Shown: positions 1 to 8,881 of the stretch, one piece after another
Position numbering within the stretch: the stretch's first letter is position 1
How the letters are laid out: every line of letters begins with the position of its first letter
NCBI RefSeq assembly: GCF_943193005.1
Contig: NZ_CALPCH010000003.1
Location: 62,001 to 126,000, forward strand
Direction: 5' to 3'
From: Pumilibacter intestinalis
Lineage (GTDB): Bacteria > Bacillota > Clostridia > Christensenellales > Pumilibacteraceae
DNA: 64,000 nt
Made by a program: the position numbers and the translations under genes
The notes under the pieces: model-generated
What the model saw: only the letters and a program-made list of their open reading frames with translations
The model's database searches: none
What the model was told of the DNA's origin: nothing

Positions 1-1
1 C

Positions 2-1249
2 CCCGACCTTACCGAGTGGATTGTGGAGGATACGCTCACCATAACCCAACCCAACGACAACTCCATGGGCGAGCGCGAACAGTTCCGCGACCCCTTTGTT
101 TGGTACGACGACGAAACGAGTCAGTATTTTATGCTCGTGTCTTCGTCCGTGCCGGGTGCGGGCGGCACGGCTAACGTGTACACCTCGCAGAACATGCACG
201 AGTGGACTCATCACGGATACTTGTACGAGTGCCCCTATCCCGAATACGATATAGCGGGCGAGCACTGGGAGTGCGTTGTGATGTTGCCCATATCCACCAA
301 AGACGGCAAAACCACCAAATACATACTGTTCGACTGCCCGCAGTACGCCCGCGGCGAAAACGCTCCGCTTGTGGAATGTTATTATTGGATAGGCACGTTC
401 AACAAGCAGACTTGCCGATTTATTCCCGACAGTCACGAGCCGCGACTTTTCGATATAGGCACGGCTACGTTTACGGGTCAGAACGGATACTGCTTTTTAA
501 CCGACGAGCAAAAGGAAGCGGGCATGACTTACGAGCAGGGGCGCACGGTGCTGTATTCCATTGCGCAGGGCAAATACGCGGGCACGGGACTCAACTATTA
601 CGCGGGTTGGGCGCACAACTTTTCTTTCCCGCTCGAGCTTTGGCTTTCGGACGACGGCAACGAGGTGATACGCGAGCCGATAAAAGAAATAGAGAGTTTG
701 TACGGCAAGGTGGAATACGAATACAGCGGCGCGGGCACGACTGCGGCGCAGATAAATTCCGAAATAGGAGAGATACGCGGCGATACCATAAAAATCGACG
801 CAACCGTTACGCTCGCGCCCTCTGCCGACAATTACGCGGCTAAAATCGGAGTGAGATACAATCTCAATACTTCGCTCGAGGGAACGGAGCGCACGTTCAT
901 AACTTTTTCGAACGGCAAAGTATCGCTTGACAGATTGCAGTCTACTTTGCGCCCCGGCGTGGATACGCAGTCGTTGCACGATTGGGCTTTCGGAGATAGG
1001 CGCGAGTTCGATATAACGGTGCTTTTGGACCGCTCCATGCTCGAAGTGTATATAAACGGCACGGTGAGCGCAACCATGCGAATTTATCCGCATTACGGCG
1101 ATTCGGACTATATAAGACTGTTCGACGAAAACGCGGGCATGGTGATAAAGAAATTCAAGATAACGCAAATGAAAAGCGCGTACTCGAAAGACGGGAGCAT
1201 AACGCCGCCGTACTACGGAAACACCGGCAACCTGGCGGATAAGGTTTAG
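2..1249 (+). CDS. GH32 fructan-hydrolase-family protein, 5' end cut off by the window
   Basis: The frame is open from base 2 and a GTG at 23 is only an internal codon: the residues before it (PDLTEW) match the region before the second GH32 blade, so the true start and the nucleophile motif lie outside the window. Visible are the RDP motif (FRDPFVW, near 100-120) and the acid/base EC motif (HWECVV), followed by the end of the five-bladed propeller and a C-terminal beta-sandwich with a 'LDRSMLEVYINGT' strand typical of GH32. GH32 enzymes hydrolyse beta-fructosides (levan, inulin, sucrose). It is the first visible gene of a four-gene run; the next start lies 13 bp after its stop, with the ribosome-binding site overlapping the stop codon. 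Whether it carries a signal peptide cannot be seen. Exact specificity is unknown. Confidence 0.88.
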   Translation, partial: PDLTEWIVEDTLTITQPNDNSMGEREQFRDPFVWYDDETSQYFMLVSSSVPGAGGTANVYTSQNMHEWTHHGYLYECPYPEYDIAGEHWECVVMLPISTKDGKTTKYILFDCPQYARGENAPLVECYYWIGTFNKQTCRFIPDSHEPRLFDIGTATFTGQNGYCFLTDEQKEAGMTYEQGRTVLYSIAQGKYAGTGLNYYAGWAHNFSFPLELWLSDDGNEVIREPIKEIESLYGKVEYEYSGAGTTAAQINSEIGEIRGDTIKIDATVTLAPSADNYAAKIGVRYNLNTSLEGTERTFITFSNGKVSLDRLQSTLRPGVDTQSLHDWAFGDRREFDITVLLDRSMLEVYINGTVSATMRIYPHYGDSDYIRLFDENAGMVIKKFKITQMKSAYSKDGSITPPYYGNTGNLADKV

Positions 1250-1262
1250 GAGGGGGAATACG

Positions 1263-3812
1263 ATGCGTAGAACAATTTGCAAAGTATTGCTTGCGGCACT
1301 CATAGCGGTTTCGGCGTTTGCGTTCGCCGCTTGCGAACAAGCGGACGAGCCGCGCGCGCTTCCCGTGCAAGTGCTCAACGGCGGATTCGAAACCGCCGAT
1401 TTGAGCGGTTGGACGGTTGAGAGCGGAGAGGCGTTTAACGACGACAGCGTGTCGTCGCGCAAAACTTTCTCGTTCGCTTACGACTCGGCGCATAAGCAAA
1501 TACCCGTAAATCAAACGGGCAACTGGTATCTGAGCGGCAAGGGGTACGACAACAGCCGCAGTCACGGATATACGGGCAGTATTCGCTCCAACAATTTTAT
1601 ATTAGACGGCGACGGCACGGTGTCGGTAAAGATAGCGGGCGGAGCTTTGGTTACGCGCAAAGGCGAAAACGCGCCGCTCAAGAGCAAAGAAAAAATTTGC
1701 TATGTGGGAGTATATACCGCACAAGACGATAAACTCGTTCACAAATTCACAAACACGTACTTTTTCGAACACACCGAAGATTACGTGAGCGTGGAGGACT
1801 ACGAAAACGGCACTTGCTGTACGGATAACTTTTACCGCTACACTGCGGATTTGTCGGAGTACGTAGGCAAAGAAATGTATATGCGCATAGTGGATAACGA
1901 CACCCACGTTTACTACGGATACATCAGCGTAGACGATATAAGAGTGGGCGACTCCGACGCGCAGACCGAGGGAGCGTATTTCGAAAAGACCCGCGACTAT
2001 TTTGCCGACGCGGAAGCTCCGAGCATATACGAAATAAAGAACGGCGGGTTCGAAACGGGCTCGCTCGCAGGTTGGACGGTGGTTAGCGGTCAGGCGTTTT
2101 CCAACAGCGGCGTAAACTCAAACGCGTATTGGTGGAACGAAAACATTCCGTACCGCCGCGACGGCAACTATCACTACGGCTTTTACAAACCCGCCGAAAC
2201 GGGAGTAATGCGTTCGAGCGAATTCGTGCTCGGCGGAAGCGGATACATAAGCTACAAGCTGGGCGGATGCCGCGACAACTCGCGCACATACCTGCGCTTT
2301 ATGGTAAAGAACGGCGACAGGGCGGAAGAGGTTGCGCGTTTCTCGAATTTCAAGTTTTGGAACTATCAATTCCCGTACGTTCAAAACGGAATGCGCATAC
2401 TCAATCTCGTGCAGTATTACGCCGACTTTTCGGCATATCTCGGCAAAACCATGTTTATAGAGGCGGTGGACGAAAACACCTCTACCGCCGACGAGGACTG
2501 CATAACGCTCGACAGCGTGCAAACCTATTGGGAAAGCAAGCCGCAATGGTACACGAGCGTTGCGTTCGAAGCCAAAAAAAATCCCGACGATATAGACATA
2601 GAGCCCGATAGCCCGTACCAACTCAAAAACGGCACGTTCGAAACGGGCGACTTGACGGGTTGGACTATGAATGGCGAGATAGGCGTGGTTTCTTCGGATT
2701 ACGGGTGGTGGAACGAAAACTACCCGTATAACAAGAAAGGCACGTACCTGTTTACGGGCATAGCGCACGAGGGCGGCACGGGCACGCTCACAAGCGATTT
2801 GTTCGAGCTCGGCGGCACGGGCGTGATTTCCTTCCGCATGGGCGGCGGCGCAAATCCCAAAAAAGTGTATATTTCGGTGCTCGACGAACAAGACAACGAG
2901 CTTGCCAGGTTTGCCAACGGCAAATTTGCCGACAACGGCACTGCGGGCTTGAACGTGAACAGCTTTTTGGCTAACATGGTGCAATACAAAGCGGATTTAA
3001 CAAAGCTCGGTATAGAACTCGGCGCAAAAATAAAATTGCAAATCGTGGACAACGCGGTTTCCAACTGGGGACTCGTTACGGCAGACAGTTTCATTACGTA
3101 TTACGAAACCGCCGAGCAAGTGCCCGCCGCCGCGTTCGAGGCTGTGAACATAAAGCCCGACGGCGACGAAATACTCGGCGAAAACGACGAATATCAAATA
3201 CTTAACGGCGATTTCGAAACGGGCGATTTGAGGGGCTGGACGGTTACGAGCGGAACGGTTAACCCCAACCCGCTATCCGACGCGGTAACTTTTTGGGGCG
3301 AGAAGATTACCTACAATAAGAGCGGTACTTATCATTTCGACGGTTGGCTCGCAAACTCCGATGAGAATGCTTCGTACACGCTTCGTTCCGAAGAATTCAC
3401 TTTGGGCGGAAGCGGTCATATAAGCTTCAAGATGGGAGGCAAAACAGCCGAACTCAAAGTGTATAAAGCCGACGGAGAGTTGATTGCCCGCTACGCCAAC
3501 ACGGAGTTTGCCGACGTGAATTTCCCCAAGGTGGAAAGCGGCTGCCGCCTTGCTACAATGACAACGTATGCAGCCGATTTGAGCCAATACGTGGGGCAAA
3601 AGCTTTATATAGAAATTTGCGACCGACCGTTCAACGACGGCGAAGAGGGTTGGGGCGTGGCGTTCTTCGACGAGATAATAACATATTACGAAACCGCGCC
3701 CGACGTGGCGAATATGTTCGACACCGTGGAGCTTAACGCCGCCACTTCCGCCGACGGCGTGGCAAAGCCGTTTAACATTCCGTGGGTAACGGCTGTAAAC
3801 AGAGTAAATTAA
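1263..3812 (+). CDS. 849-aa lipoprotein made of four 'NGGFETG' modules (putative glycan-binding)
   Basis: A lipoprotein signal ends in FAAC, with Cys24 as the lipidation residue. The rest is four similar modules of about 190-220 residues, starting near residues 38, 259, 455 and 647, each opening with N-G-x-F-E-T-x-x-L-x-G-W-T and closing with a D-D-x-x-x-Y-like strand ('TYYETA' in the later copies). This pattern recalls jelly-roll carbohydrate-binding modules of the CBM4/9/discoidin kind; no catalytic motif is seen. Lying between GH32 genes, it is most simply a cell-surface fructan-binding protein that holds polymer near the enzymes. The start is set by a GGAGG overlapping the previous stop. 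Ligand and exact module family are inference. Confidence 0.75.
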   Translation: MRRTICKVLLAALIAVSAFAFAACEQADEPRALPVQVLNGGFETADLSGWTVESGEAFNDDSVSSRKTFSFAYDSAHKQIPVNQTGNWYLSGKGYDNSRSHGYTGSIRSNNFILDGDGTVSVKIAGGALVTRKGENAPLKSKEKICYVGVYTAQDDKLVHKFTNTYFFEHTEDYVSVEDYENGTCCTDNFYRYTADLSEYVGKEMYMRIVDNDTHVYYGYISVDDIRVGDSDAQTEGAYFEKTRDYFADAEAPSIYEIKNGGFETGSLAGWTVVSGQAFSNSGVNSNAYWWNENIPYRRDGNYHYGFYKPAETGVMRSSEFVLGGSGYISYKLGGCRDNSRTYLRFMVKNGDRAEEVARFSNFKFWNYQFPYVQNGMRILNLVQYYADFSAYLGKTMFIEAVDENTSTADEDCITLDSVQTYWESKPQWYTSVAFEAKKNPDDIDIEPDSPYQLKNGTFETGDLTGWTMNGEIGVVSSDYGWWNENYPYNKKGTYLFTGIAHEGGTGTLTSDLFELGGTGVISFRMGGGANPKKVYISVLDEQDNELARFANGKFADNGTAGLNVNSFLANMVQYKADLTKLGIELGAKIKLQIVDNAVSNWGLVTADSFITYYETAEQVPAAAFEAVNIKPDGDEILGENDEYQILNGDFETGDLRGWTVTSGTVNPNPLSDAVTFWGEKITYNKSGTYHFDGWLANSDENASYTLRSEEFTLGGSGHISFKMGGKTAELKVYKADGELIARYANTEFADVNFPKVESGCRLATMTTYAADLSQYVGQKLYIEICDRPFNDGEEGWGVAFFDEIITYYETAPDVANMFDTVELNAATSADGVAKPFNIPWVTAVNRVN

Positions 3813-3838
3813 AATCAAAATACAGGGAGGAAAGGAAA

Positions 3839-6373
3839 ATGAAGAAAGGATTTTGTAAGATTTTGAGCCTCGCGCTCTGCCTTGTTGCGGTGTTTTCGGC
3901 AGTCGCGTTTGCCGCGGCGTGCGACGACGAGTCGAAGGAAATCGCTCCGCCGCCGCCCGAAACGTGCACCGTGACTGTAAACGGGCAAGAGAGCAAGGTG
4001 GATAAAGGCGGCACGTTTACGTTGCCCCAAACCTTTACGCCCGAAAATGCGGATTTCGAGTTCGTGCGCTGGATTATCGAGGGAGAACACGCCTTAGACG
4101 GCAACGTAATTACCGTAAACGGCGACTTGACGATTACCGCCGAAACGCGCAGAAAGGCGGCGGTAAAGATAAAGGACGGAATCCCGCTCGCTTTCACGGT
4201 GGGCGACGATGCGAAAACGATTACCGTTTCGGAATATATTACCACGCACGGCAATACCGTTACGGTAAATTCGAGCGAGCCGAACGTTGCCGCGGTTTCG
4301 ATTAGCGGAGACACCGTTACAGTAAAGGCGGCGACGCACGGCACGGCGAGCGTAACGGTTTCATGCGGCGATATCGAAATTACGTTTACGGTTACCGTAA
4401 GCGAAGAGCAAATAATAGTTCCGATAGTTCCGTCGGTTAAAAATCCCGAGGTGGAAATAAGCGAAACGCACGATTTTTACAACGGTGACCTCATCGTAAA
4501 TTTGGCGGAAAACATAGAACGCCCGGAGCTTATCACCTCGTATGCCGTAAATTCGCAAGAGGTGCAAGGCGACGAGTATACGCTTACAAACAACGATAGC
4601 TATACGGATACGCCCGCTCTTATTACGCTTAACGTAACCGCCGAATACGAAGGCGGCAGTTTGACTTACGCGTACAAAGTGAACGTAATAAACTCTGCGG
4701 CGTATCGAGTGGAAAACGGCGGTTTCGACAACGGCTTAAACGGCTGGACCAAAACGGGCGAAATCGGAAATATCAGCGAGGCTACGGCGTATTGGACCAA
4801 CGAAAACGACGGCGCGGGGTACTCGTTTAACGCCGACGGCAAGTTTTTCTCGGCGTACGAGCCAGAAGATAAGTTCGAACGCAATATAGGCACGCTCGAA
4901 AGTTCGCCGTTTAAGATTGCGCAAAACAGAGTAATCACGTTCAAACTCGGCGGCGCAAAGCACGATATATTCGTTGATATAGTGGATACCGCCGACGGCG
5001 CGATACTCGCGCGTTACGGCAACAGCGCGTGGGCGGCAACAACTACGGACGGGGTTAAATGCGGTTGCACGCTAATCGCCTACAAAGCCGTTTTACCCCA
5101 AGCGGCGGCGGGCAAGACCGCATATATCCGCGTAATAGACATGGCAAGCTCGGACTACGGCGTACTGTTCTGCGACTCGTTCGTTACGTATTACGAGAAT
5201 GAACCCGAGGGCGAGTTTACGCCCGCGGTAGATATAACCGACCGCCCCGCAACTATTTACGATATTTATAACGGCGGGTTTAAAAACGACATGGCGGGCT
5301 GGTTTATTTCGGGCGGCGAAATCGGAGCGGTTACTTCGGATAAAAGCTATTGGAACGACGGCGACGGTGAAGCCGTAACCGACCGCGCTTACGGTCAAGA
5401 GGGCGAAAAACTGTTCTCTTGGTGGAGTTGGGAAGGAAACAAAAAAGGCGAAGCCGACGAGGGGCATGAAATCAATCGTGAGGGCAACATGGGCACGCTT
5501 ACAAGCAATATGTTTGTGCTCAAAAACAACAAGTCGGTTTCGTTCATGCTCGGCGGCGCAAATCGCAACGTGTACGTAGAACTCGTTAACGCCGAAAGCG
5601 GTACGGTAATAGCCGTATTCCGTAACGATAACGCGGTTGAGAATAAACAAGGTTGCCTTGTGCGGTATCACTATACCGTGACCGAGCTTGAAAAAGAAAC
5701 GCTTTGTTATTTCCGCGTGGTTGACGTAGCTGTTTCGGGTTGGGGTTGCTTTACCGCCGACGGTTTCAAGGTAAATCTCGACGAAGAGCCCGAAGAAAGC
5801 GCGGCGGCTCAAAATCGTTTGAACGAATACAAAACGGTGGTAAACGGCAGTTTCGAAACGGGCAATCTCGACGGGTGGACTGCGCCCGCCGACAACGCGC
5901 TCGGCGGAGTTACGAATACCGAAGAAGCAAAAGACTATTATCAAACCAACGAAGAAACGAAAGACGGCGATTACTTGTTTACGTTTGAGTATAACGGAAA
6001 CAAAGAGGGCGGAACGGGCGTAATTCGTTCGAGCGCGTTCATTCTTCAAAAAAACGGTATCGTTTCTTTCCGTTTCGGCGCGGCGCACAATAGGGAAGTG
6101 TATATCAACGTATATACTGCGGGCGGAAAACTTTTGGCTACTTTCCGCAATAACGCTTATACTCAAAATACGGTAATGGTGCAGTATTATTACGAGTTCG
6201 ACAACGGCGAGGAAATCTCGTGCTATTTCGAAATCGTAGACAACGCGACGAAAGATTACGGCTGTATCGTTATGGACGATTTCCGCGTTAACCTCGCGGA
6301 AGCTCCGCAAAATGCCGTACTCGGGAGTGCGCTCACTAAAGCCGAACGCGACGAGGCAAACAATAATATATAA
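3839..6373 (+). CDS. 844-aa lipoprotein with Ig-like N-terminus and three 'NGGF' modules
   Basis: The ATG at 3839 is chosen over an in-frame upstream codon at 3782 because GGGAGG sits 8 bp before it and it begins a proper lipoprotein signal with Cys28 (AFAAAC). Residues about 40-100 look like a bacterial repeat domain, about 110-180 like a Big_2 Ig-like domain (VAAVSISGDTVTVKAATHGT), then another beta domain. Three modules follow with N-G-x-F-x-x-x-x-x-G-W near residues 291, 476 and 668, the same type as in the preceding gene. Every copy has a 'GTLxSxxFxLxxNxxxxFxLGGAxxxxxVxxV' pattern. Probable role: second surface glycan-binding protein of the fructan operon. No catalytic residues recognised. 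Confidence 0.72.
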   Translation: MKKGFCKILSLALCLVAVFSAVAFAAACDDESKEIAPPPPETCTVTVNGQESKVDKGGTFTLPQTFTPENADFEFVRWIIEGEHALDGNVITVNGDLTITAETRRKAAVKIKDGIPLAFTVGDDAKTITVSEYITTHGNTVTVNSSEPNVAAVSISGDTVTVKAATHGTASVTVSCGDIEITFTVTVSEEQIIVPIVPSVKNPEVEISETHDFYNGDLIVNLAENIERPELITSYAVNSQEVQGDEYTLTNNDSYTDTPALITLNVTAEYEGGSLTYAYKVNVINSAAYRVENGGFDNGLNGWTKTGEIGNISEATAYWTNENDGAGYSFNADGKFFSAYEPEDKFERNIGTLESSPFKIAQNRVITFKLGGAKHDIFVDIVDTADGAILARYGNSAWAATTTDGVKCGCTLIAYKAVLPQAAAGKTAYIRVIDMASSDYGVLFCDSFVTYYENEPEGEFTPAVDITDRPATIYDIYNGGFKNDMAGWFISGGEIGAVTSDKSYWNDGDGEAVTDRAYGQEGEKLFSWWSWEGNKKGEADEGHEINREGNMGTLTSNMFVLKNNKSVSFMLGGANRNVYVELVNAESGTVIAVFRNDNAVENKQGCLVRYHYTVTELEKETLCYFRVVDVAVSGWGCFTADGFKVNLDEEPEESAAAQNRLNEYKTVVNGSFETGNLDGWTAPADNALGGVTNTEEAKDYYQTNEETKDGDYLFTFEYNGNKEGGTGVIRSSAFILQKNGIVSFRFGAAHNREVYINVYTAGGKLLATFRNNAYTQNTVMVQYYYEFDNGEEISCYFEIVDNATKDYGCIVMDDFRVNLAEAPQNAVLGSALTKAERDEANNNI

Positions 6374-6399
6374 AACACAAAAAAAGGACTTACACAGTT

Positions 6400-7746
6400 A
6401 TGGCACAGGAACAAATCAGACCGGCATATCATATCACGGGCGGCAACGGGTGGATTAACGACCCCAACGGACTCGTTAAATTCAACGGCGAATATCACGC
6501 GTTTTATCAGTATTACGCGGAGGCTACTTATTGGGGACCCATGCACTGGGGACACGTGAAAAGCAAGGACTTGACGAATTGGGAGCGTTTGCCCGTTGCA
6601 ATCCGACCCGACGAGCAAGACGACGGCTGCTTTTCGGGAAGCGCGATAGTGCACAACGGAAAGCTGTGGCTTATGTATACGAGTTTCAAGAAAAACGACG
6701 GCGGCGTGAGCGAACGGCAGTTGCAAGCTCTTGCTTCGTCGGAAGACGGCATACACTTTTTTAAGCACGGCATTGTGATAGGCGAAGAAGATTTGCCCGC
6801 AGAGTACTGCCCGTGGAGTTTCCGCGACCCCAAAGTGGTGCGAGCAAACGACGCGTTTTACTGTTTGGTAGCCGCCAAACGGCGCGGGGGCGGGGGCAGA
6901 ATACTTTTATATAAATCCTGCGATTTGTTCGATTGGGAGTTCGTGCGCGACGTCACCGAAACCGACAGCGGCGGCAAGATGATAGAGTGCCCCGATTATT
7001 GCACACAACTCGGACTACTGACCTACAGCGAGCAGTTTCAGCCGCGCGAGGGTAATACTCATCTGAATATCCACAGTTCGTTTGCGCAATTCGGCTCGTT
7101 CGATTTCCAAAATCCGTTTGTGCCGAACGGCAAGCGGCAAATCATAGATTACGGGTTTGATTTCTACGCTTCGCAGACTTTTGCCGAAGAACCCGTTATG
7201 ATAGGTTGGATGGGCATGTGGGACAGAAACTATCCTTGCGCAAAGTACGGTTTTGCGGGCATGCTTACCGTGCCGCGCCGACTGAGCAGGGAGGGCGACG
7301 AACTCATACAAACGCCCGTATACAAAGCAAAAAAGGTATGCGAAAAGTCGGTAAACAAGAAGCTGACCGACAATATTTCCGTGGGAGCCGTTCGCTTGGA
7401 AATAAAAGATTTGCGAGCGTTCGATTTGAAAATGCGCAAATCGGGCGATAACTACGCGAGCTTTACTCTCTTTGGCGACGAGTGGATATTCGACCGCTCG
7501 CGTGCGGGCGAGCGCATTGTGGGGGTGGAGGAAGACGACGATTCGCTTGCCGGCATTCGCCGCATGCCCTACCGCCGCGCGGAAACTGATACCGTGGAAA
7601 TCGTTTTCGATAAGTTTTCGGTGGAAATTTTCGTGAACGGCAAAGCTCTCTCTTCCACGCTGTATCCCGACCCTTCCGCTGACGGACTCGAGCTGGAAAT
7701 CGATTGCGGCGGTTGCGCCTACAGCCGCTACGAAATCGCAAAATAG
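6400..7746 (+). CDS. Cytoplasmic GH32 beta-fructosidase
   Basis: 448 aa without a signal peptide. All three GH32 signatures are intact: WINDPNG with nucleophile Asp21, FRDPKV with Asp143 (transition-state stabiliser), and IECPDY with Glu196 (acid/base). The propeller is followed by the usual beta-sandwich (VEIVFDKFSVEIFVNGK). It would hydrolyse terminal beta-fructosyl bonds in imported fructo-oligosaccharides, sucrose or phosphorylated sucrose; which one cannot be told. It starts 26 bp after the lipoprotein gene, preceded by AAAGGA, and is the last gene of the operon, ending against the convergent gene at 7758 with no clear terminator hairpin between them. Confidence 0.93.
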   Translation: MAQEQIRPAYHITGGNGWINDPNGLVKFNGEYHAFYQYYAEATYWGPMHWGHVKSKDLTNWERLPVAIRPDEQDDGCFSGSAIVHNGKLWLMYTSFKKNDGGVSERQLQALASSEDGIHFFKHGIVIGEEDLPAEYCPWSFRDPKVVRANDAFYCLVAAKRRGGGGRILLYKSCDLFDWEFVRDVTETDSGGKMIECPDYCTQLGLLTYSEQFQPREGNTHLNIHSSFAQFGSFDFQNPFVPNGKRQIIDYGFDFYASQTFAEEPVMIGWMGMWDRNYPCAKYGFAGMLTVPRRLSREGDELIQTPVYKAKKVCEKSVNKKLTDNISVGAVRLEIKDLRAFDLKMRKSGDNYASFTLFGDEWIFDRSRAGERIVGVEEDDDSLAGIRRMPYRRAETDTVEIVFDKFSVEIFVNGKALSSTLYPDPSADGLELEIDCGGCAYSRYEIAK

Positions 7747-7757
7747 TTAACCGTATA

Positions 7758-7958
7758 TTATTTCTTTACTTTATTATAAATCAAAAACACCGTGCAACCT
7801 ATGAAAAACACGAGCAGGATAAAGATATTCCACAGTACGTACTGTTTTGCGGGCAGTTCGCGCTTGGATAAAACTATAAGTCCGATAGTGGCGTAAACGT
7901 ATTGCGCGGCTATAATCGGCGCGATTATCAGCCATACGGAAAACGCAAATAAAGTCAT
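7758..7958 (-). CDS. Small two-helix membrane protein, 66 aa
   Basis: The start is the ATG at 7958-7956, overlapping the TGA of the upstream dus gene as ATGA, which indicates translational coupling. A longer in-frame version inside dus is not supported. Two hydrophobic segments (about residues 3-30 and 41-61) are joined by a short basic loop (SKRELPAK), and the C-terminus is basic (YNKVKK). No family is recognised. Position suggests co-expression with mazG and dus, but no functional link is evident. Confidence 0.6.
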   Translation of the reverse strand: MTLFAFSVWLIIAPIIAAQYVYATIGLIVLSKRELPAKQYVLWNIFILLVFFIGCTVFLIYNKVKK

Positions 7959-8881
7959 AATTCGTTTACCGCCTTTATGAGCTCGGCGGCGTCGGTTACC
8001 GTGTTTACGTATAAGCGCAGTTGCTTTGTGCCGCGCACGCGTGAAAGATATTTGCAAAGGTGTTTGCGCATTGTGCGCACCGCCACGGCGGGCGGGAAAT
8101 ACTCGAGCGCGTAAGAAATATGCTTCTTTATTATCTCTTTGAGCGTTTCTCGCGAGGTTTGCGTTTCATCGGCAAAAATATCCGGATTGCCTATCGCGCC
8201 GCGCCCTACGGCTACGCCCGCGCAACCGTACTCGGCGATTTTGGCTTCGGCATCCTCGCGGCAGGAGATATCGCCGTTGCCTATAACGGGAACGGTTACG
8301 GCTCTTGCAACCCGCGCTATTTCGTCCCAGTCGGCAACGCCGCCGTAACCCTGCTTTGTGGTTCTGCCGTGCACCGTGATTGCCGCCGCGCCCGCCTCCT
8401 GCATTTTTGCGGCGAACTCGGGCGCGTTTTTGTTTTCGTCGTAATATCCCAAACGGTGTTTTACCGTTACCGGTCTGCCGCCCGCCGCGCTCACGCATGC
8501 GCGAACTATATCCGCCGCGCGTTCGTGCTCGAGCATGAGCGCACTGCCCTCGCCGCATTTAGTTACTTTGGGCACGGGACACCCCATGTTTATATCGATT
8601 ATATCGAAGCCCGACAAAGCGGGGAGAGAAAGAGCGCGGCAAAAAAAGTCGGGCTCGCTCCCGAAAAGCTGAACGCAAGACGGCGTTTCGTTGCCTGCGA
8701 GACGCAACAAAATTTCGGTTTTTTCGTTGCCGTATACAAGCCCTTTTACCGATACCATTTCGGTTACGGTGAGCGAAGCTCCGTAGTCGCGGCAAATGCG
8801 CCTAAACGCAACGTCGCCGTAACCCGCGAGCGGCGCAAGCGATATGAAAGGGCGGGCAAATTGTATGTTGCCGATTTTCAT
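7955..8881 (-). CDS. dus: tRNA-dihydrouridine synthase
   Basis: 308 aa, full length for the family. It is an FMN-dependent TIM-barrel enzyme that reduces uridine to dihydrouridine in tRNA D-loops. Visible signatures are the N-terminal 'LAPLAGYGDVAFR' region, the INMGCPVPKV motif with catalytic Cys101, VKHRLGY, the phosphate-binding VHGRTTKQGY, and the FMN-site segment VIGNGDIS followed by GVAVGRGAIGNP. Its ATG overlaps the stop of the upstream mazG gene (ATGA), so the two are coupled. Subfamily (DusB-like by the short N-terminus) is a guess. Confidence 0.95.
   Translation of the reverse strand: MKIGNIQFARPFISLAPLAGYGDVAFRRICRDYGASLTVTEMVSVKGLVYGNEKTEILLRLAGNETPSCVQLFGSEPDFFCRALSLPALSGFDIIDINMGCPVPKVTKCGEGSALMLEHERAADIVRACVSAAGGRPVTVKHRLGYYDENKNAPEFAAKMQEAGAAAITVHGRTTKQGYGGVADWDEIARVARAVTVPVIGNGDISCREDAEAKIAEYGCAGVAVGRGAIGNPDIFADETQTSRETLKEIIKKHISYALEYFPPAVAVRTMRKHLCKYLSRVRGTKQLRLYVNTVTDAAELIKAVNEL

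Noticed and set aside
497-1462. 321-aa open frame on the minus strand over the first GH32 gene
   Set aside because: It lies antisense to a gene with clear GH32 motifs and has low-complexity Arg/Val/Tyr-rich composition typical of shadows in this genome. Similar long antisense frames (19035-20765, 57630-59327, 62430-63971) are rejected for the same reason.
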